Assembly: GCF_000484535.1 (NCBI RefSeq)
Contig: NC_022600.1
Location: forward strand, 930,001 to 994,000
Length of the DNA: 64,000 nt
Direction of reading: 5' to 3'
Source: Gloeobacter kilaueensis JS1
Lineage (GTDB): Bacteria > Cyanobacteriota > Cyanobacteriia > Gloeobacterales > Gloeobacteraceae
This document shows positions 40,580 through 50,332 of the stretch, in pieces (positions within the stretch are counted from its first letter, which is position 1; the number at the start of each line of letters is the position of its first letter). A program made the position numbers and the translations under genes. The notes beneath the pieces were generated by a model. It ran no database searches. It saw only the letters and a list, made by a program, of their open reading frames with translations, and was not told the origin of the DNA.

Positions 40580-42474
40580 AACGGATTGCTCTGATTAGCG
40601 AACACGCCTCGCCCCTGGCGAGCCCCGGCAGCGTCGATAGTGGCGGCCAGAACGTCTACGTCGCCCAGACCGCCCGCCACCTCGCGGCCCTCGGCTACGC
40701 GGTGGATGTCTTCACCCGCCGCGACAGTGCGCAACTGCCCGAGATCGTCGAGTGGCAGCCGCAGGTGCGGGTGATCCATATCGAGGCCGGTCCCGCCACC
40801 TGGGTACCCAAAGAAGACCTGCTGGCGCTGATGGACGCCTTCGAGGCGGGTGTGCTGGGCTACTGCCGCCAGTACCGCTACGCGCTGGTACACGCCCACT
40901 TCTGGATGTCGGCGCTGGTGGCGGCGAATATCAAGCGTCTGCTGGGCCTGCCCTTCGTCGTCACCTTCCACGCCCTGGGCCGGGTGCGCCGCCACCACCA
41001 GGGCGAAGCGGACCGCTTCAGCCAGGTGCGCTTTGAAATCGAGGAGCGGATCGTGGGTGAGGCGGACCGGCTGATCGCCGAATGCCCCCAGGACGAGGAG
41101 GATCTCATCTGTCTTTACGGGGCGGACCCGGAGCGGATCGTGCTCATCCCCTGCGGCTTCGATCCGGCAGAATTTTCGCCGATGAGCAAGGAACTGGCCC
41201 GCGCCGCCCTGGGCTACGAGCGCGACGAGCGGTTGCTGTTGCACCTGGGCCGCCTGGTACCGCGCAAGGGCATCGACACGGTGATCCGCGCCTTTGCCCA
41301 CCTGCAGCACCACCACCGGCTGGTGGCGCGGCTCGTGATCGTAGGTGGCGAGAGCGAGCGGGCCGATCCGGCCCATTCGCCGGAACTGGCCCGGCTGGTG
41401 AACCTGGCGCGCGAGCTGGAGGTGGCTCAGTCGGTCCACTTTACCGGGCGGCGAGAGCGAGCGGTGCTGCGCCACTACTACAGTGCGGCGGATCTGTTTC
41501 TCACCACGCCCTGGTACGAACCCTTTGGGATCACCCCTCTGGAAGCGATGGCCTGCGGTACGCCGGTAATCGGTTCTAACGTCGGCGGCATCAAGTTCAG
41601 TGTCCGCGACAACGAGACCGGGTATCTGGTCGCTCCCAACGATCCGGTGGCCCTCGCCGATCGGGTCGCCTGGCTGTATGCCCATCCCCAACTGCGCGCC
41701 CTGATGAGCCGCCGCGCCACCAGCCGGGCGACGGATCTGTTTAGCTGGCGGCGAGTGAGCGAGGCGATAGCCGATCTCTACGAGCAGGTGATAACGGGTC
41801 CGATCACCCTGGAGGCCCGACAGGCCCTGGGTACGATCGACGCCAGTTTTGCCGGGGCGATCGAAACTTTGGGCCAATCCCGGCAGCGGCTGGCCCGACC
41901 GCTGCTGGTTCTGGCAGAAAAATTGCACGCCTGCTTCAAGAGCGGGGGCAAGGTGCTCGTCTGCGGCAACGGTGGCAGCGCCGCCGACGCCCAGCACTTC
42001 GCCGCCGAGTGCGTCGGTCGCTTTAAGTGCCCTGGTCGGGCTGGATTGCCGGTACTGGCCCTCAGCGCCGACAGTGCCTTTCTCACCGCCTGGGCCAACG
42101 ATGTCGGCTACGAACAGGTCTTTGCCCGCCAGGTCGAGGCTTTTGGCCAGCCGGGGGATCTGCTTTTTGGCATCAGCACCAGTGGCCGCTCGCTCAATCT
42201 GGTGCGGGCCTTCGAGCGGGCCCGCGAGCGGGGGCTGAGCACCGCTGCCTTGCTCGGAGGAAGCGGTGGCCCCCTGCGCGATCTGGCCGATCTGGCCGCA
42301 GTCGTGCCCTCCACCGACACCCAGCACATCCAGGAAGTGCAGATTGTCCTCATTCATCTGCTGTGCGAACTCGTCGAACAGCGGATGCAACCGGCTGCCA
42401 TCCCCGTCGCCGATACACCGGCGCTGCACCTGTGGGATCATCCGCGCCGCCGGATCGCCGTTCCCTTTGAATAG
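40576..42474 (+). CDS. Fusion of GT4 glycosyltransferase and GmhA-like phosphoheptose isomerase
   Basis: A 632-residue protein. Residues 1-410 are a GT4 enzyme with G-G-Q-N-V-Y-V near 23-29, the H-A-H-F-W-M segment, G-R-L-V-P-R-K-G-I-D and E-P-F-G-I-T-P-L-E-A-M. Residues about 425-605 are a SIS domain with C-G-N-G-G-S-A-A-D-A-Q-H-F-A-A-E, G-I-S-T-S-G-R-S and a H-I-Q-E-V-Q-I-V-L-I-H metal-binding helix, all characteristic of sedoheptulose-7-phosphate isomerase. The isomerase makes D-glycero-D-manno-heptose 7-phosphate. Fusion to a glycosyltransferase couples precursor synthesis to transfer. Confidence 0.92.
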   Translation: MKRIALISEHASPLASPGSVDSGGQNVYVAQTARHLAALGYAVDVFTRRDSAQLPEIVEWQPQVRVIHIEAGPATWVPKEDLLALMDAFEAGVLGYCRQYRYALVHAHFWMSALVAANIKRLLGLPFVVTFHALGRVRRHHQGEADRFSQVRFEIEERIVGEADRLIAECPQDEEDLICLYGADPERIVLIPCGFDPAEFSPMSKELARAALGYERDERLLLHLGRLVPRKGIDTVIRAFAHLQHHHRLVARLVIVGGESERADPAHSPELARLVNLARELEVAQSVHFTGRRERAVLRHYYSAADLFLTTPWYEPFGITPLEAMACGTPVIGSNVGGIKFSVRDNETGYLVAPNDPVALADRVAWLYAHPQLRALMSRRATSRATDLFSWRRVSEAIADLYEQVITGPITLEARQALGTIDASFAGAIETLGQSRQRLARPLLVLAEKLHACFKSGGKVLVCGNGGSAADAQHFAAECVGRFKCPGRAGLPVLALSADSAFLTAWANDVGYEQVFARQVEAFGQPGDLLFGISTSGRSLNLVRAFERARERGLSTAALLGGSGGPLRDLADLAAVVPSTDTQHIQEVQIVLIHLLCELVEQRMQPAAIPVADTPALHLWDHPRRRIAVPFE

Positions 42475-42483
42475 GAGCACTCT

Positions 42484-43233
42484 ATGCAAGCACTGACTCG
42501 CACTGCAATCGCCACCCAATCTCTAAGCGGCAAAATTGCCCTTGTCACCGGCGGTGCCCGTGGCCTCGGCGAGGCGATCTGCCGCGATCTGGCGGAGGCG
42601 GGAGCGACCGTGATCGTCGCCGACATCGCCGCCGAGGCGGCCCGGCAGGTGGCCGGTTCCCTCGCGGACTATAACGCCCAGGCTCTCGCCCTCGATATCA
42701 CCGACGAAGCCCAAGTCGAGGCGGCGATTGCCGGACTGCTGGCCGATCGCGGTCGCATCGATATCTTGATCAACAACGCCGGGACGGACTACACCCTGGC
42801 GGTGGACGAACTCACCAGCGCGCAGTGGGACCGGGTGCTGGACGTGAACCTGCGCGGTCCTTTTTTGCTCTCCCACCACGTCCTGCCGGCGATGAAAGCC
42901 CAGGGCAATGGCCAGATCGTCAACATCGTCTCCACCGCCGCCAAGCGCGCCTGGGCCAACGCTTCGGCCTACCACGCGAGCAAGTGGGGCCTGCTGGGCT
43001 TCAGCCACGCCCTGCACGTCGAGGGCCGCAGCCACGGTATCAAAGTCACCGCCGTCGTGAGCGGCGGGATGCGCACGCCGTTTCTACTCGACCGCTTCCC
43101 GGACATCGACACTGCGACGCTGCAAGATCCGGCGAACGTTGCTCAGACGGTCCGCTTCGTGCTCACCCTGCCCGCTGAGACGGTGATTCCCGAAATTACC
43201 GTGCTCCCGATGCGCGAAACGTCCTGGCCGTGA
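42484..43233 (+). CDS. Short-chain dehydrogenase/reductase
   Basis: A 249-residue classical SDR with the cofactor motif T-G-G-A-R-G-L-G (about 19-26), N-N-A-G, the catalytic Ser/Tyr/Lys (Y-H-A-S-K) and the usual H-V-x-G-R C-terminal pattern. It lies between the GT4-GmhA fusion and gmhB in the heptose operon, overlapping gmhB by four bases. It is not the extended-SDR epimerase HldD by size or motif. It may reduce or oxidise a heptose intermediate, but substrate is unknown. Confidence 0.88.
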   Translation: MQALTRTAIATQSLSGKIALVTGGARGLGEAICRDLAEAGATVIVADIAAEAARQVAGSLADYNAQALALDITDEAQVEAAIAGLLADRGRIDILINNAGTDYTLAVDELTSAQWDRVLDVNLRGPFLLSHHVLPAMKAQGNGQIVNIVSTAAKRAWANASAYHASKWGLLGFSHALHVEGRSHGIKVTAVVSGGMRTPFLLDRFPDIDTATLQDPANVAQTVRFVLTLPAETVIPEITVLPMRETSWP

Positions 43234-43808
43234 GTACCGTCGGGGCGGTCTTTCTCGACAAGGACGGCACGCTCATCGAGGACGTGCCCTACAACGTCGC
43301 CCCGGAGCGCATCCGGCTGATGCCCGGTGCCTGCGAGGGGCTGCGGCTGTTGGCTGGGGCAGGCTGGCCTCTAATCGTCGTCACCAACCAGTCAGGGGTA
43401 GCCCACGGCTACTTTCGCGAGGCAGCTCTGGCCGGTGTCGAAGCCAGGTTGCGCACGCTCGTGGCCCAGTGCGGTGCGCCCCTCGCCGGTTTTTATTACT
43501 GCCCCCACCATCCCGCCGGGAGTGTGCTGCCCTACGCCCGCCACTGCCGCTGCCGCAAACCCCGACCGGGATTGCTCTTGCGGGCCGCCCGCGAGTTACC
43601 GGTCGATCTGGGCCGCTCGTGGTTGGTGGGGGATATCCTGCACGACGTCGAGGCGGGTTCGCGAGCCGGTTGCCGAACCGTTCTGCTCGTCAACGGCCAC
43701 GAGACCGAGTGGGTGCTCGGTCCCCGACGCCTGCCGGATTATCTGGCCGCCGATCTGAACGATGCGGCCCGCTTCATCGTGCGCAACAGTCCGCCAGGAG
43801 GACAGTAA
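43230..43808 (+). CDS. gmhB: D,D-heptose 1,7-bisphosphate phosphatase (GmhB-like)
   Basis: GTG 43230 overlaps the SDR stop. The 192-residue HAD protein has the catalytic L-D-K-D-G-T motif (about 9-14), T-N-Q-S-G in motif II and V-G-D-I-L-H-D in motif IV. The zinc-binding block Y-Y-C-P-H-H-P followed by C-R-C-R-K-P is diagnostic for the GmhB/histidinol-phosphatase group. GmhB removes the 7-phosphate from heptose bisphosphate. Its operon partners supply the isomerase (GmhA) and kinase (HldA) steps on either side of it in the pathway. Confidence 0.9.
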   Translation: MSTVGAVFLDKDGTLIEDVPYNVAPERIRLMPGACEGLRLLAGAGWPLIVVTNQSGVAHGYFREAALAGVEARLRTLVAQCGAPLAGFYYCPHHPAGSVLPYARHCRCRKPRPGLLLRAARELPVDLGRSWLVGDILHDVEAGSRAGCRTVLLVNGHETEWVLGPRRLPDYLAADLNDAARFIVRNSPPGGQ

Positions 43809-43810
43809 AG

Positions 43811-45973
43811 ATGCACAGGTACGTCCAGGTCTTCGAGAACCTGCCGGTGCTCGTGATCGGTGAGGCGATCCTCGATCGCTACAGCGTCGGCACCGCAAGG
43901 CGCACCTGTACAGAAAGTGCCGCTCCGATCGTCGATGTCTGCGAAGAACAGGCCGCACCGGGCGGGGCGGCAAACACCGCCTGCAACCTGGCTGCCCTTG
44001 GGGCAAGGGTGTGCTTTCTTACGGCAGTCGGCGAGGACGCAGCAGCCGGGCAACTGCGCCAACTTCTGGGCGAAGCCGGGGTGCAGGCGCACCTACTGGC
44101 GGTCGCCGGTCGCGAGACCCTCGTCAAGCACCGGCTGGTGGCGGATGGCCAGATCCTGGCGCGCTTCGACCGGGGCAGCACTGCCGCCCTACCCTCCGAG
44201 CCTGTCCAGCACCTGCTTGCGCTTCTGGAGGCCGAATGGGGGCGCTGCCGGGCGGTGGTCGTCTCCGACTACCGCTACGGCATTCTGGGCGATCCGGTGA
44301 TCGCTGCTCTGGCTGGATTGCAGCAGCGTACATCGCGCACTCTGGTGGTCGATGCGCGCGATTTGACCCGTTATCGCAAGGTTGGAGTGAGCGCTGTCAA
44401 GCCCAACTACGAGGAAGCGCTCGGTCTTTTAGACAATGTGCAGACCGCTGCAAGCCGCCTGGAAACGGTGACAGCCTGCCGGGGGCAACTACTGGAGCGC
44501 ACGGGAGCCAGTTCAGTGATCGTCTCGCTCGATCGCGAAGGGGTGGTCCTACTGGAGCGGAAAGGACCAGCCCGGCACATCGAAAGCACCAGCCAGCCGG
44601 GGCCGAACGGCCCACCCTACGCCCATACCACCGGAGCCGGGGATACTTTTGTGGCCGCCCTCGCCCTCGCCCTCGCTGCCGGGGAAAAAGCAGAGGCGGC
44701 GGCCCGGCTGGCCCAGAAAGCGGCGGGGGTGGTGGTCGCCCGCAGCGGCACCGCCCGCTGCAGCGCAGCGGATCTCGAAGCGGAGCTGGCCTGGTCCCAG
44801 AAGCAACCGAAAGCTTCTCCAGTTACGGGCTGGTCGGCGGCGCAGAATATTCTCTGCGTGCGCCTCGATGCGATGGGGGACGTGCTGATGAGCACCCCGG
44901 CTCTGCGGGCGCTTCGCCGTCCGGACCGCCGCCTGACGCTGCTGACTTCCAGCGCCGGTGGCCAGATTGCGCGTTTGATTCCCGAAGTCGATGAGGTGAT
45001 CGTCTACGATGCGCCCTGGCTCAAGGCGACCGCCCCCCGCGCCACGAGCCGCCCCGAGTACGAGATGGCAGCCTACCTGCGTCAGCGCCAGTTCGACGCG
45101 GCGGCAATCTTTACCGTCTTCAGCCAGAACCCGCTACCGTCGGCGATGCTCTGCTACCTGGCAGGCATTCCCCTGCGCCTCGCCCACTGCCACGAAAATC
45201 CCTACCAGCTTCTTACCAACTGGATACTCGATCCGGAGCCGGCGCAGGGCATCCGTCACGAGGTCCGGCGGCAACTGGATCTGGTGGCGACGATCGGGGC
45301 TTACAGTCCCGACGAGCGCCTGTCGGTGCGGGCAGGCGAGAAGGCCCACCGGCAGGTCCAGCAACTGCTCGCTGAACTGGGTATCGGCGACGGGCGGCCC
45401 TGGCTGGTTATCCATCCCGGTGCCACCGCTCCTTCGAGGCGCTACGCCCCGGAGGGTTTTGCCGCCGTCGCCGAGCGGCTGGTGGCCGAGGAGGGCTACA
45501 CGGTGCTTTTTACCGGCAACCGCGAAGAAGCGGGCCTCATCGAGCAGATCCGCTCAAAAATGGTCGTTCCCAGTTTTTCCCTCGCCGGTCGGCTCGACCT
45601 CGAAGAACTGGTGGCGCTGATTGCGATGGCCCCGCTCCTCGTCGCCAACAACACCGGCCCCGTCCACATCGCCGCTGCCACCGGCACGCCCGTAGTCGAT
45701 CTCTACGCGCTCACCAACCCGCAGCATACCCCGTGGGAAGTGCCCCACCGCGTCCTCTCCCACGACGTTCCTTGCAAATTTTGTTTTAAAAGTCTCTGCC
45801 CCGAAGGCCACAACCACTGCCTGCAACTGGTCACTCCCGAACAAGTTCTCACCGCCGTGCGCGAATTGAGCCAGTATGAGCACCGTCGATATTTTGATCC
45901 CCACCTACTGCCGTCCCGCTGCTCTGGCGGTGACGCTCACCAGCCTGATCGCTCAGAGTTTCAAAGACTTTGA
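43811..45973 (+). CDS. Fusion of HldA heptose kinase and GT9 heptosyltransferase
   Basis: ATG 43811 is used; the longer frame is shadow over gmhB. The 720-residue protein has a PfkB/ribokinase-type kinase (1-335) with G-G-A-A-N-T-A-C-N-L-A near 50-60, V-S-D-Y-R-Y-G and T-T-G-A-G-D-T-F near 280, matching HldA/HldE-N heptose 7-phosphate kinase. A GT9 domain (about 343-690) has V-R-L-D-A-M-G-D-V-L-M-S-T-P and N-N-T-G-P-V-H-I-A-A. The last 34 residues run out of frame over the next gene. The HldE adenylyltransferase domain is absent. Confidence 0.92.
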   Translation: MHRYVQVFENLPVLVIGEAILDRYSVGTARRTCTESAAPIVDVCEEQAAPGGAANTACNLAALGARVCFLTAVGEDAAAGQLRQLLGEAGVQAHLLAVAGRETLVKHRLVADGQILARFDRGSTAALPSEPVQHLLALLEAEWGRCRAVVVSDYRYGILGDPVIAALAGLQQRTSRTLVVDARDLTRYRKVGVSAVKPNYEEALGLLDNVQTAASRLETVTACRGQLLERTGASSVIVSLDREGVVLLERKGPARHIESTSQPGPNGPPYAHTTGAGDTFVAALALALAAGEKAEAAARLAQKAAGVVVARSGTARCSAADLEAELAWSQKQPKASPVTGWSAAQNILCVRLDAMGDVLMSTPALRALRRPDRRLTLLTSSAGGQIARLIPEVDEVIVYDAPWLKATAPRATSRPEYEMAAYLRQRQFDAAAIFTVFSQNPLPSAMLCYLAGIPLRLAHCHENPYQLLTNWILDPEPAQGIRHEVRRQLDLVATIGAYSPDERLSVRAGEKAHRQVQQLLAELGIGDGRPWLVIHPGATAPSRRYAPEGFAAVAERLVAEEGYTVLFTGNREEAGLIEQIRSKMVVPSFSLAGRLDLEELVALIAMAPLLVANNTGPVHIAAATGTPVVDLYALTNPQHTPWEVPHRVLSHDVPCKFCFKSLCPEGHNHCLQLVTPEQVLTAVRELSQYEHRRYFDPHLLPSRCSGGDAHQPDRSEFQRL

Positions 45974-46691
45974 TCTGATCGTCTCCGACCAGACGGAAGA
46001 GGGCGATCCGCTGGCTGCCGCCGAAGTCCAGACCGCCCTTGCCGTGCTGCGCATCCACGGCCACCGGATCGCGGCCCACAAGCACCTGCCCCGGCGGGGT
46101 ATGGCCGAGCACCGCCAGTTTCTGCTCGATCAAGCCCAGGCACCGTATGTTCTTTTTCTCGACGACGATCTCATCCTCGAAAGCTGGCTGGTGGGTGCGC
46201 TGGTGCGGACGCTGAAGGAGGAGGACTGCGGCTTTGTCGGCAGCGCCGTGATTGGCCTGAGTTATCTGGCCGATGTCCGTCCCCACGAACAGCAGATCCG
46301 CTTCTGGGACGGCCCGGTGCAGCCCGAGAGCGTCCGGCCCGACACCCCCGAGTGGGAGCGCTACCGCCTGCACAACGCCGCCAACCTCTATCACCTCCAG
46401 CGGCGGCTGGGACTGGGGCCAGCGGATCGCCGCCGCTACCGGGTGGCCTGGGTGGGCGGCTGCGTCCTCTACGACACCGCCCGATTGCGCTCGGTGGGCG
46501 GCTTTCAATTTTGGCGCTCGCTTCCTCCGGTCCACTGCGGCGAAGACGCACTGGCCCAGCTGCGGGTAATGGCCCGCTACGGCGGCTGTGGCCTCATCCC
46601 GAGCGGCGTCTATCATCAAGAACTGCCGACGACGATCGAAGATCGGACAGCCAATGCCCCCCGGTTGCTGGAAGTGCCGGAGGCGGGCTGA
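45876..46691 (+). CDS. Glycosyltransferase family 2
   Basis: A 271-residue GT-A protein starting V-D-I-L-I-P-T-Y-C-R-P, with the D-x-D-like L-F-L-D-D-D-L metal motif near 92-98 and a W-V-G-G-C segment before a catalytic E-D (C-G-E-D-A-L). Its ATG lies 98 bases before the stop of the preceding fusion gene. The ATG and its frame are well supported, so the overlap reflects a lost stop upstream. It is last in the heptose operon. Donor unknown. Confidence 0.85.
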   Translation: MSTVDILIPTYCRPAALAVTLTSLIAQSFKDFDLIVSDQTEEGDPLAAAEVQTALAVLRIHGHRIAAHKHLPRRGMAEHRQFLLDQAQAPYVLFLDDDLILESWLVGALVRTLKEEDCGFVGSAVIGLSYLADVRPHEQQIRFWDGPVQPESVRPDTPEWERYRLHNAANLYHLQRRLGLGPADRRRYRVAWVGGCVLYDTARLRSVGGFQFWRSLPPVHCGEDALAQLRVMARYGGCGLIPSGVYHQELPTTIEDRTANAPRLLEVPEAG

Positions 46692-46699
46692 GAGAAGCC

Positions 46700-46705
<6 letters not shown>
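46686..46705. terminator. Weak hairpin between convergent genes
   Basis: GGCTGAG at 46686-46692 pairs with CTCAGCC at 46699-46705 across the ends of the two converging genes. It lacks a clear T-run on either strand, so bidirectional termination is only a guess. Confidence 0.3.
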
Positions 46706-47566
<861 letters not shown>

Positions 47567-47593
47567 GGTGTCCTCGCGGAATGAAAGAGTTGT

Positions 47594-48808
47594 CTAGCTG
47601 CCCGGTACCAGTTCGACTTTGACCCAGCCCGGCTGGCGCTGATCGAACGCCTTGTAGGCGTCGAGGACCGAGGTGAGCGGTTCGCGCTGGGTAAGAATCC
47701 GGCTGGGGGTGACTGTGCCGTTGCGCACGAGATTGACCAGCTTCGGGATGTACTTGCGGTGATTGCAGTTGCCCATCTGGATCGTCAGGTTCTTGTTCAT
47801 CGCCTTGCCGATCGGGAAGTTCATCGCCGCCGGTGGATAGACGCCGATAATCGAGAGCGTCCCAGCTTTGGCCAGCGCCTCGACTGCCCAGAGGAGCACC
47901 TGGGAGGGCGCGTTGCCCGGCTGCCAGAGCCTGCCCTGGGGGTGAGTCTCAGGGGCGATCTGCTCGACTTGCTCGCGAAACTGGTCTGAGAGTTTCTTTG
48001 CCTGGGCGGCAGCGGGACCGGAGTGGGGCTGCACCGCATCGACGCCCACCGCATCGATGGCGCGATCGACGCCGATGCCGCCGGTGAGCCGCTGCAGCGT
48101 CTCCACCGGGTCTTCTTTGTTAAAGTCGATCACCTCTGCCCCCTGGGCGCGGGCCATGTCGAGGCGCGAGGGCACCGTGTCGATGGCAAAGATCCGTCCG
48201 GCTCCCAATAGCTGGGCGCTTGCGATCGTAAACTGGCCTACCGGGCCGCAGCCAAAGACGGCCACCGTGTCGCCGGGGGCGATCTCAGCGAGTTCGGCCC
48301 CAAAGTAAGCGGTCGGGAAAATGTCGGAGAGCATGATCGCTTCGTCGTCGCTCACCTGTTCCGGCAATTTGACCAGGCCGACGTTGGCGTAGGGAATGCG
48401 GGCGTACTCCGCCTGCAGGCCGTTGAAGGGGCCGGTGTCTTTGGGGCCGCCATAAAAGGCCGTGCCCGCCTGCTGACCGTTGGGGTTGGCGTTGTCGCAC
48501 TGGGCGTAGTAGCCCGAGCGGCAGTAGGAGCAGTAGCCGCAGGCGATCGTAGACGGGATCACCACCCGATCGCCCAACTGCAAGTTGCGCACATCGGAAC
48601 CCAACTCCTCGATGATCCCGACGCCCTCGTGGCCCAGAATCGTCCCCGGTTGCATTCCGCTGAAGGTACCCCGGATCATGTGCAGATCGGTGCCGCAGAT
48701 CGCACTTGCCGTCAGACGCACGATGACGTCGGTCGGCTGCAGAATCTTCGGCTCCGGAACACTGTCGAGGCGAATGTCGCCGATGCCATGAAATACGACT
48801 GCCTTCAC
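47594..48808 (-). CDS. Zinc-dependent alcohol dehydrogenase, glutathione-independent formaldehyde dehydrogenase-like
   Basis: GTG 48808 is chosen because GGGGGAAG precedes it; a start at 48832 would add eight residues. The 404-residue MDR protein has catalytic zinc ligands in I-C-G-T-D-L-H and G-H-E-G, and the structural zinc cluster C-G-Y-C-S-Y-C-R-S-G-Y-Y-A-Q-C. The Rossmann motif is V-F-G-C-G-P-V-G-Q. A 50-residue insertion near 255-310 is typical of the formaldehyde/threonine dehydrogenase-like subgroup with tightly bound NAD. Substrate is uncertain. Confidence 0.88.
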   Translation of the reverse strand: MKAVVFHGIGDIRLDSVPEPKILQPTDVIVRLTASAICGTDLHMIRGTFSGMQPGTILGHEGVGIIEELGSDVRNLQLGDRVVIPSTIACGYCSYCRSGYYAQCDNANPNGQQAGTAFYGGPKDTGPFNGLQAEYARIPYANVGLVKLPEQVSDDEAIMLSDIFPTAYFGAELAEIAPGDTVAVFGCGPVGQFTIASAQLLGAGRIFAIDTVPSRLDMARAQGAEVIDFNKEDPVETLQRLTGGIGVDRAIDAVGVDAVQPHSGPAAAQAKKLSDQFREQVEQIAPETHPQGRLWQPGNAPSQVLLWAVEALAKAGTLSIIGVYPPAAMNFPIGKAMNKNLTIQMGNCNHRKYIPKLVNLVRNGTVTPSRILTQREPLTSVLDAYKAFDQRQPGWVKVELVPGS

Positions 48809-49303
48809 GTTCTTCCCCCGCTCGATGAACAATCTGTGTCAGCAACAGAAAATGGCCCCTGTTAGAAACAGAGATTTCTGCTGCGATTTAATCTGGATTT
48901 TTTGTGAACAGAACAATCCTTGCCCTTTCGATGCCGGGCTGCCTCACACCTGAGAATGATCTGGTTTTTCTGTAAAAGAGACTGTAAAATCAAGTCGCAG
49001 AGCGAAACTGTTTGCGGAGAAATCGCAGTCTTCTGCAACGGTCGAACAGATATTTTTTTACTAGAGTAGATAAAGCAAAATAAGCTTCAGGTTTTGGGTG
49101 GAGTGGGGGAAGCGGATTTTTGGGGGTTGGTTGTTCTTTTGCTTTTTTGGGTATTGCTAAAACCGTCCCCCACCCCTCCACACCCCCACCTGGCCCCAAA
49201 AGGGGCCTGCCCCCCGCTCTCCTCCCCTGCCCCCGCTGGGCAGAGGAGAAGAGATACGGTATTGAGAGTCAAGCAGCCTCCTCCTTTCTTCTCTTCCTCC
49301 GCC
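48809..49303. other. 495-base intergenic stretch without a gene
   Basis: No coding frame with credible composition is present. The region before about 49080 is AT-richer than its surroundings. From 49090 to 49260 it becomes a G-rich then C-rich imperfect inverted repeat including GGCCCC-AAAA-GGGGCC around 49192-49207. This copy of the palindrome family lies beside the IS110 gene. Confidence 0.5.
49150..49250. repeat. C-rich palindromic repeat beside the IS110 gene
   Basis: C-rich tracts with GGCCCC-AAAA-GGGGCC in the middle and a further C-rich arm ending GGGCAGAGGAG. It belongs to the same dispersed family as the elements near 16600 and 50603, though the arm sequences differ. Confidence 0.4.
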
Positions 49304-50332
49304 CTACTGCAAGCAAACCAACCTGCCGTGCTCTGCATCGAAAGGCGTGTCTGTTTTCACAACCGCCCAGGCAATGTGTAAGAGTTTGCGAGCCGCAGCG
49401 CAAAGCGCTACCTTTGCCGGTTTACCGGCTGCTCGTAGCCGCTGGTAAAAGCTTTTAATCTGCTGATTGCAGCGGATCGCACTCAAGCTCGCCATATACA
49501 GCGCCGTGCGTAAGCGGGCATTGCCTGCATGGCCGATGCGCTCTGGTCTATGAAGGCTGGTGCCGCTACGGTGGGAGCGGGGAGCGAGACCCGCGTAGGC
49601 CACCGCCGCTTCCACCGTTGCACAGCAGCCGAAGTTGAGGGTACTCACCAACACCCACCCAGCGGTGACAGACCCAATGCCTTTGATAGTGCGCAGCTTG
49701 GTTGCAGCTTGATGCCAAAGCGAGTCTTGGGCGAGCAGCGCTTCTAGCTGAGCTTCCATCTGCGCAATCTGCTCATCGAAGGTGTGGCTCAACTGCTCCA
49801 GACTCGCTTGTACCGCCGCCACCACCAACGGAAATTGCCGCAGAGCGTGCAACTGGTTGTGCAGTTGTTGGCGTTGCTGCAGCAAGGCATCGCGATGCTG
49901 CAGGCGCTGTTGGAGTTGGTAATAAATCTCAGGCGGCGGCTGCCAAAGACCAGGTTGCAGGGCGGCAGCGAGTTGGGCAAGCGTCTGGGCATCAAGCGCA
50001 TCGCTTTTGGAACGCTTGAGCAGTGCCCTGGCAAAGTAATGAGACTGAGCGGGGTTGACCACACTGACGGCAAAACCTTTGAGCGCCAGAAATGTGGCCA
50101 GTCGCATCCAGTAGGAGCCTGTGGCTTCGATGACCACTAACACCTCAGCGGCGGTGGGACAGACGGCGAGTAAGCGTTCGGCCAATTGGCAGTGTCCTTC
50201 GGGGGTTTGGGGCAGTGTGATGGCAGCGGTAGGCTTTGCGTGGGTGAGCAGCCAGGCGGCAGTGACAGTGAGTGCCGCCACATCAATACCGACAAATAGC
50301 TGATAGTCGTTTTGTGAACCGTCTCGCTGCAT
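49304..50332 (-). CDS. IS110-family transposase/recombinase
   Basis: ATG 50332 is chosen because CTGGAG precedes it. The 342-residue protein has the N-terminal DEDD RuvC-like domain: Asp in G-I-D-V-A, Glu in V-I-E-A-T-G, and K-S-D-A-L-D-A with both final Asp residues. The C-terminal transposase_20 domain has the serine in R-S-G-T-S (A-P-R-S-H-R-S-G-T-S) and a conserved helical end. The reading frame is intact, so the element may be active. IS110 elements lack terminal inverted repeats and are directed by a bridge RNA from flanking non-coding sequence; the borders are not determinable here. Confidence 0.93.
   Translation of the reverse strand: MQRDGSQNDYQLFVGIDVAALTVTAAWLLTHAKPTAAITLPQTPEGHCQLAERLLAVCPTAAEVLVVIEATGSYWMRLATFLALKGFAVSVVNPAQSHYFARALLKRSKSDALDAQTLAQLAAALQPGLWQPPPEIYYQLQQRLQHRDALLQQRQQLHNQLHALRQFPLVVAAVQASLEQLSHTFDEQIAQMEAQLEALLAQDSLWHQAATKLRTIKGIGSVTAGWVLVSTLNFGCCATVEAAVAYAGLAPRSHRSGTSLHRPERIGHAGNARLRTALYMASLSAIRCNQQIKSFYQRLRAAGKPAKVALCAAARKLLHIAWAVVKTDTPFDAEHGRLVCLQ

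Noticed and set aside
40393-42519. 708-residue open frame on the minus strand
   Set aside because: It lies wholly opposite the GT4-GmhA fusion, which has full family motifs. Long antisense frames are expected in GC-rich coding DNA, and this one shows no motif.
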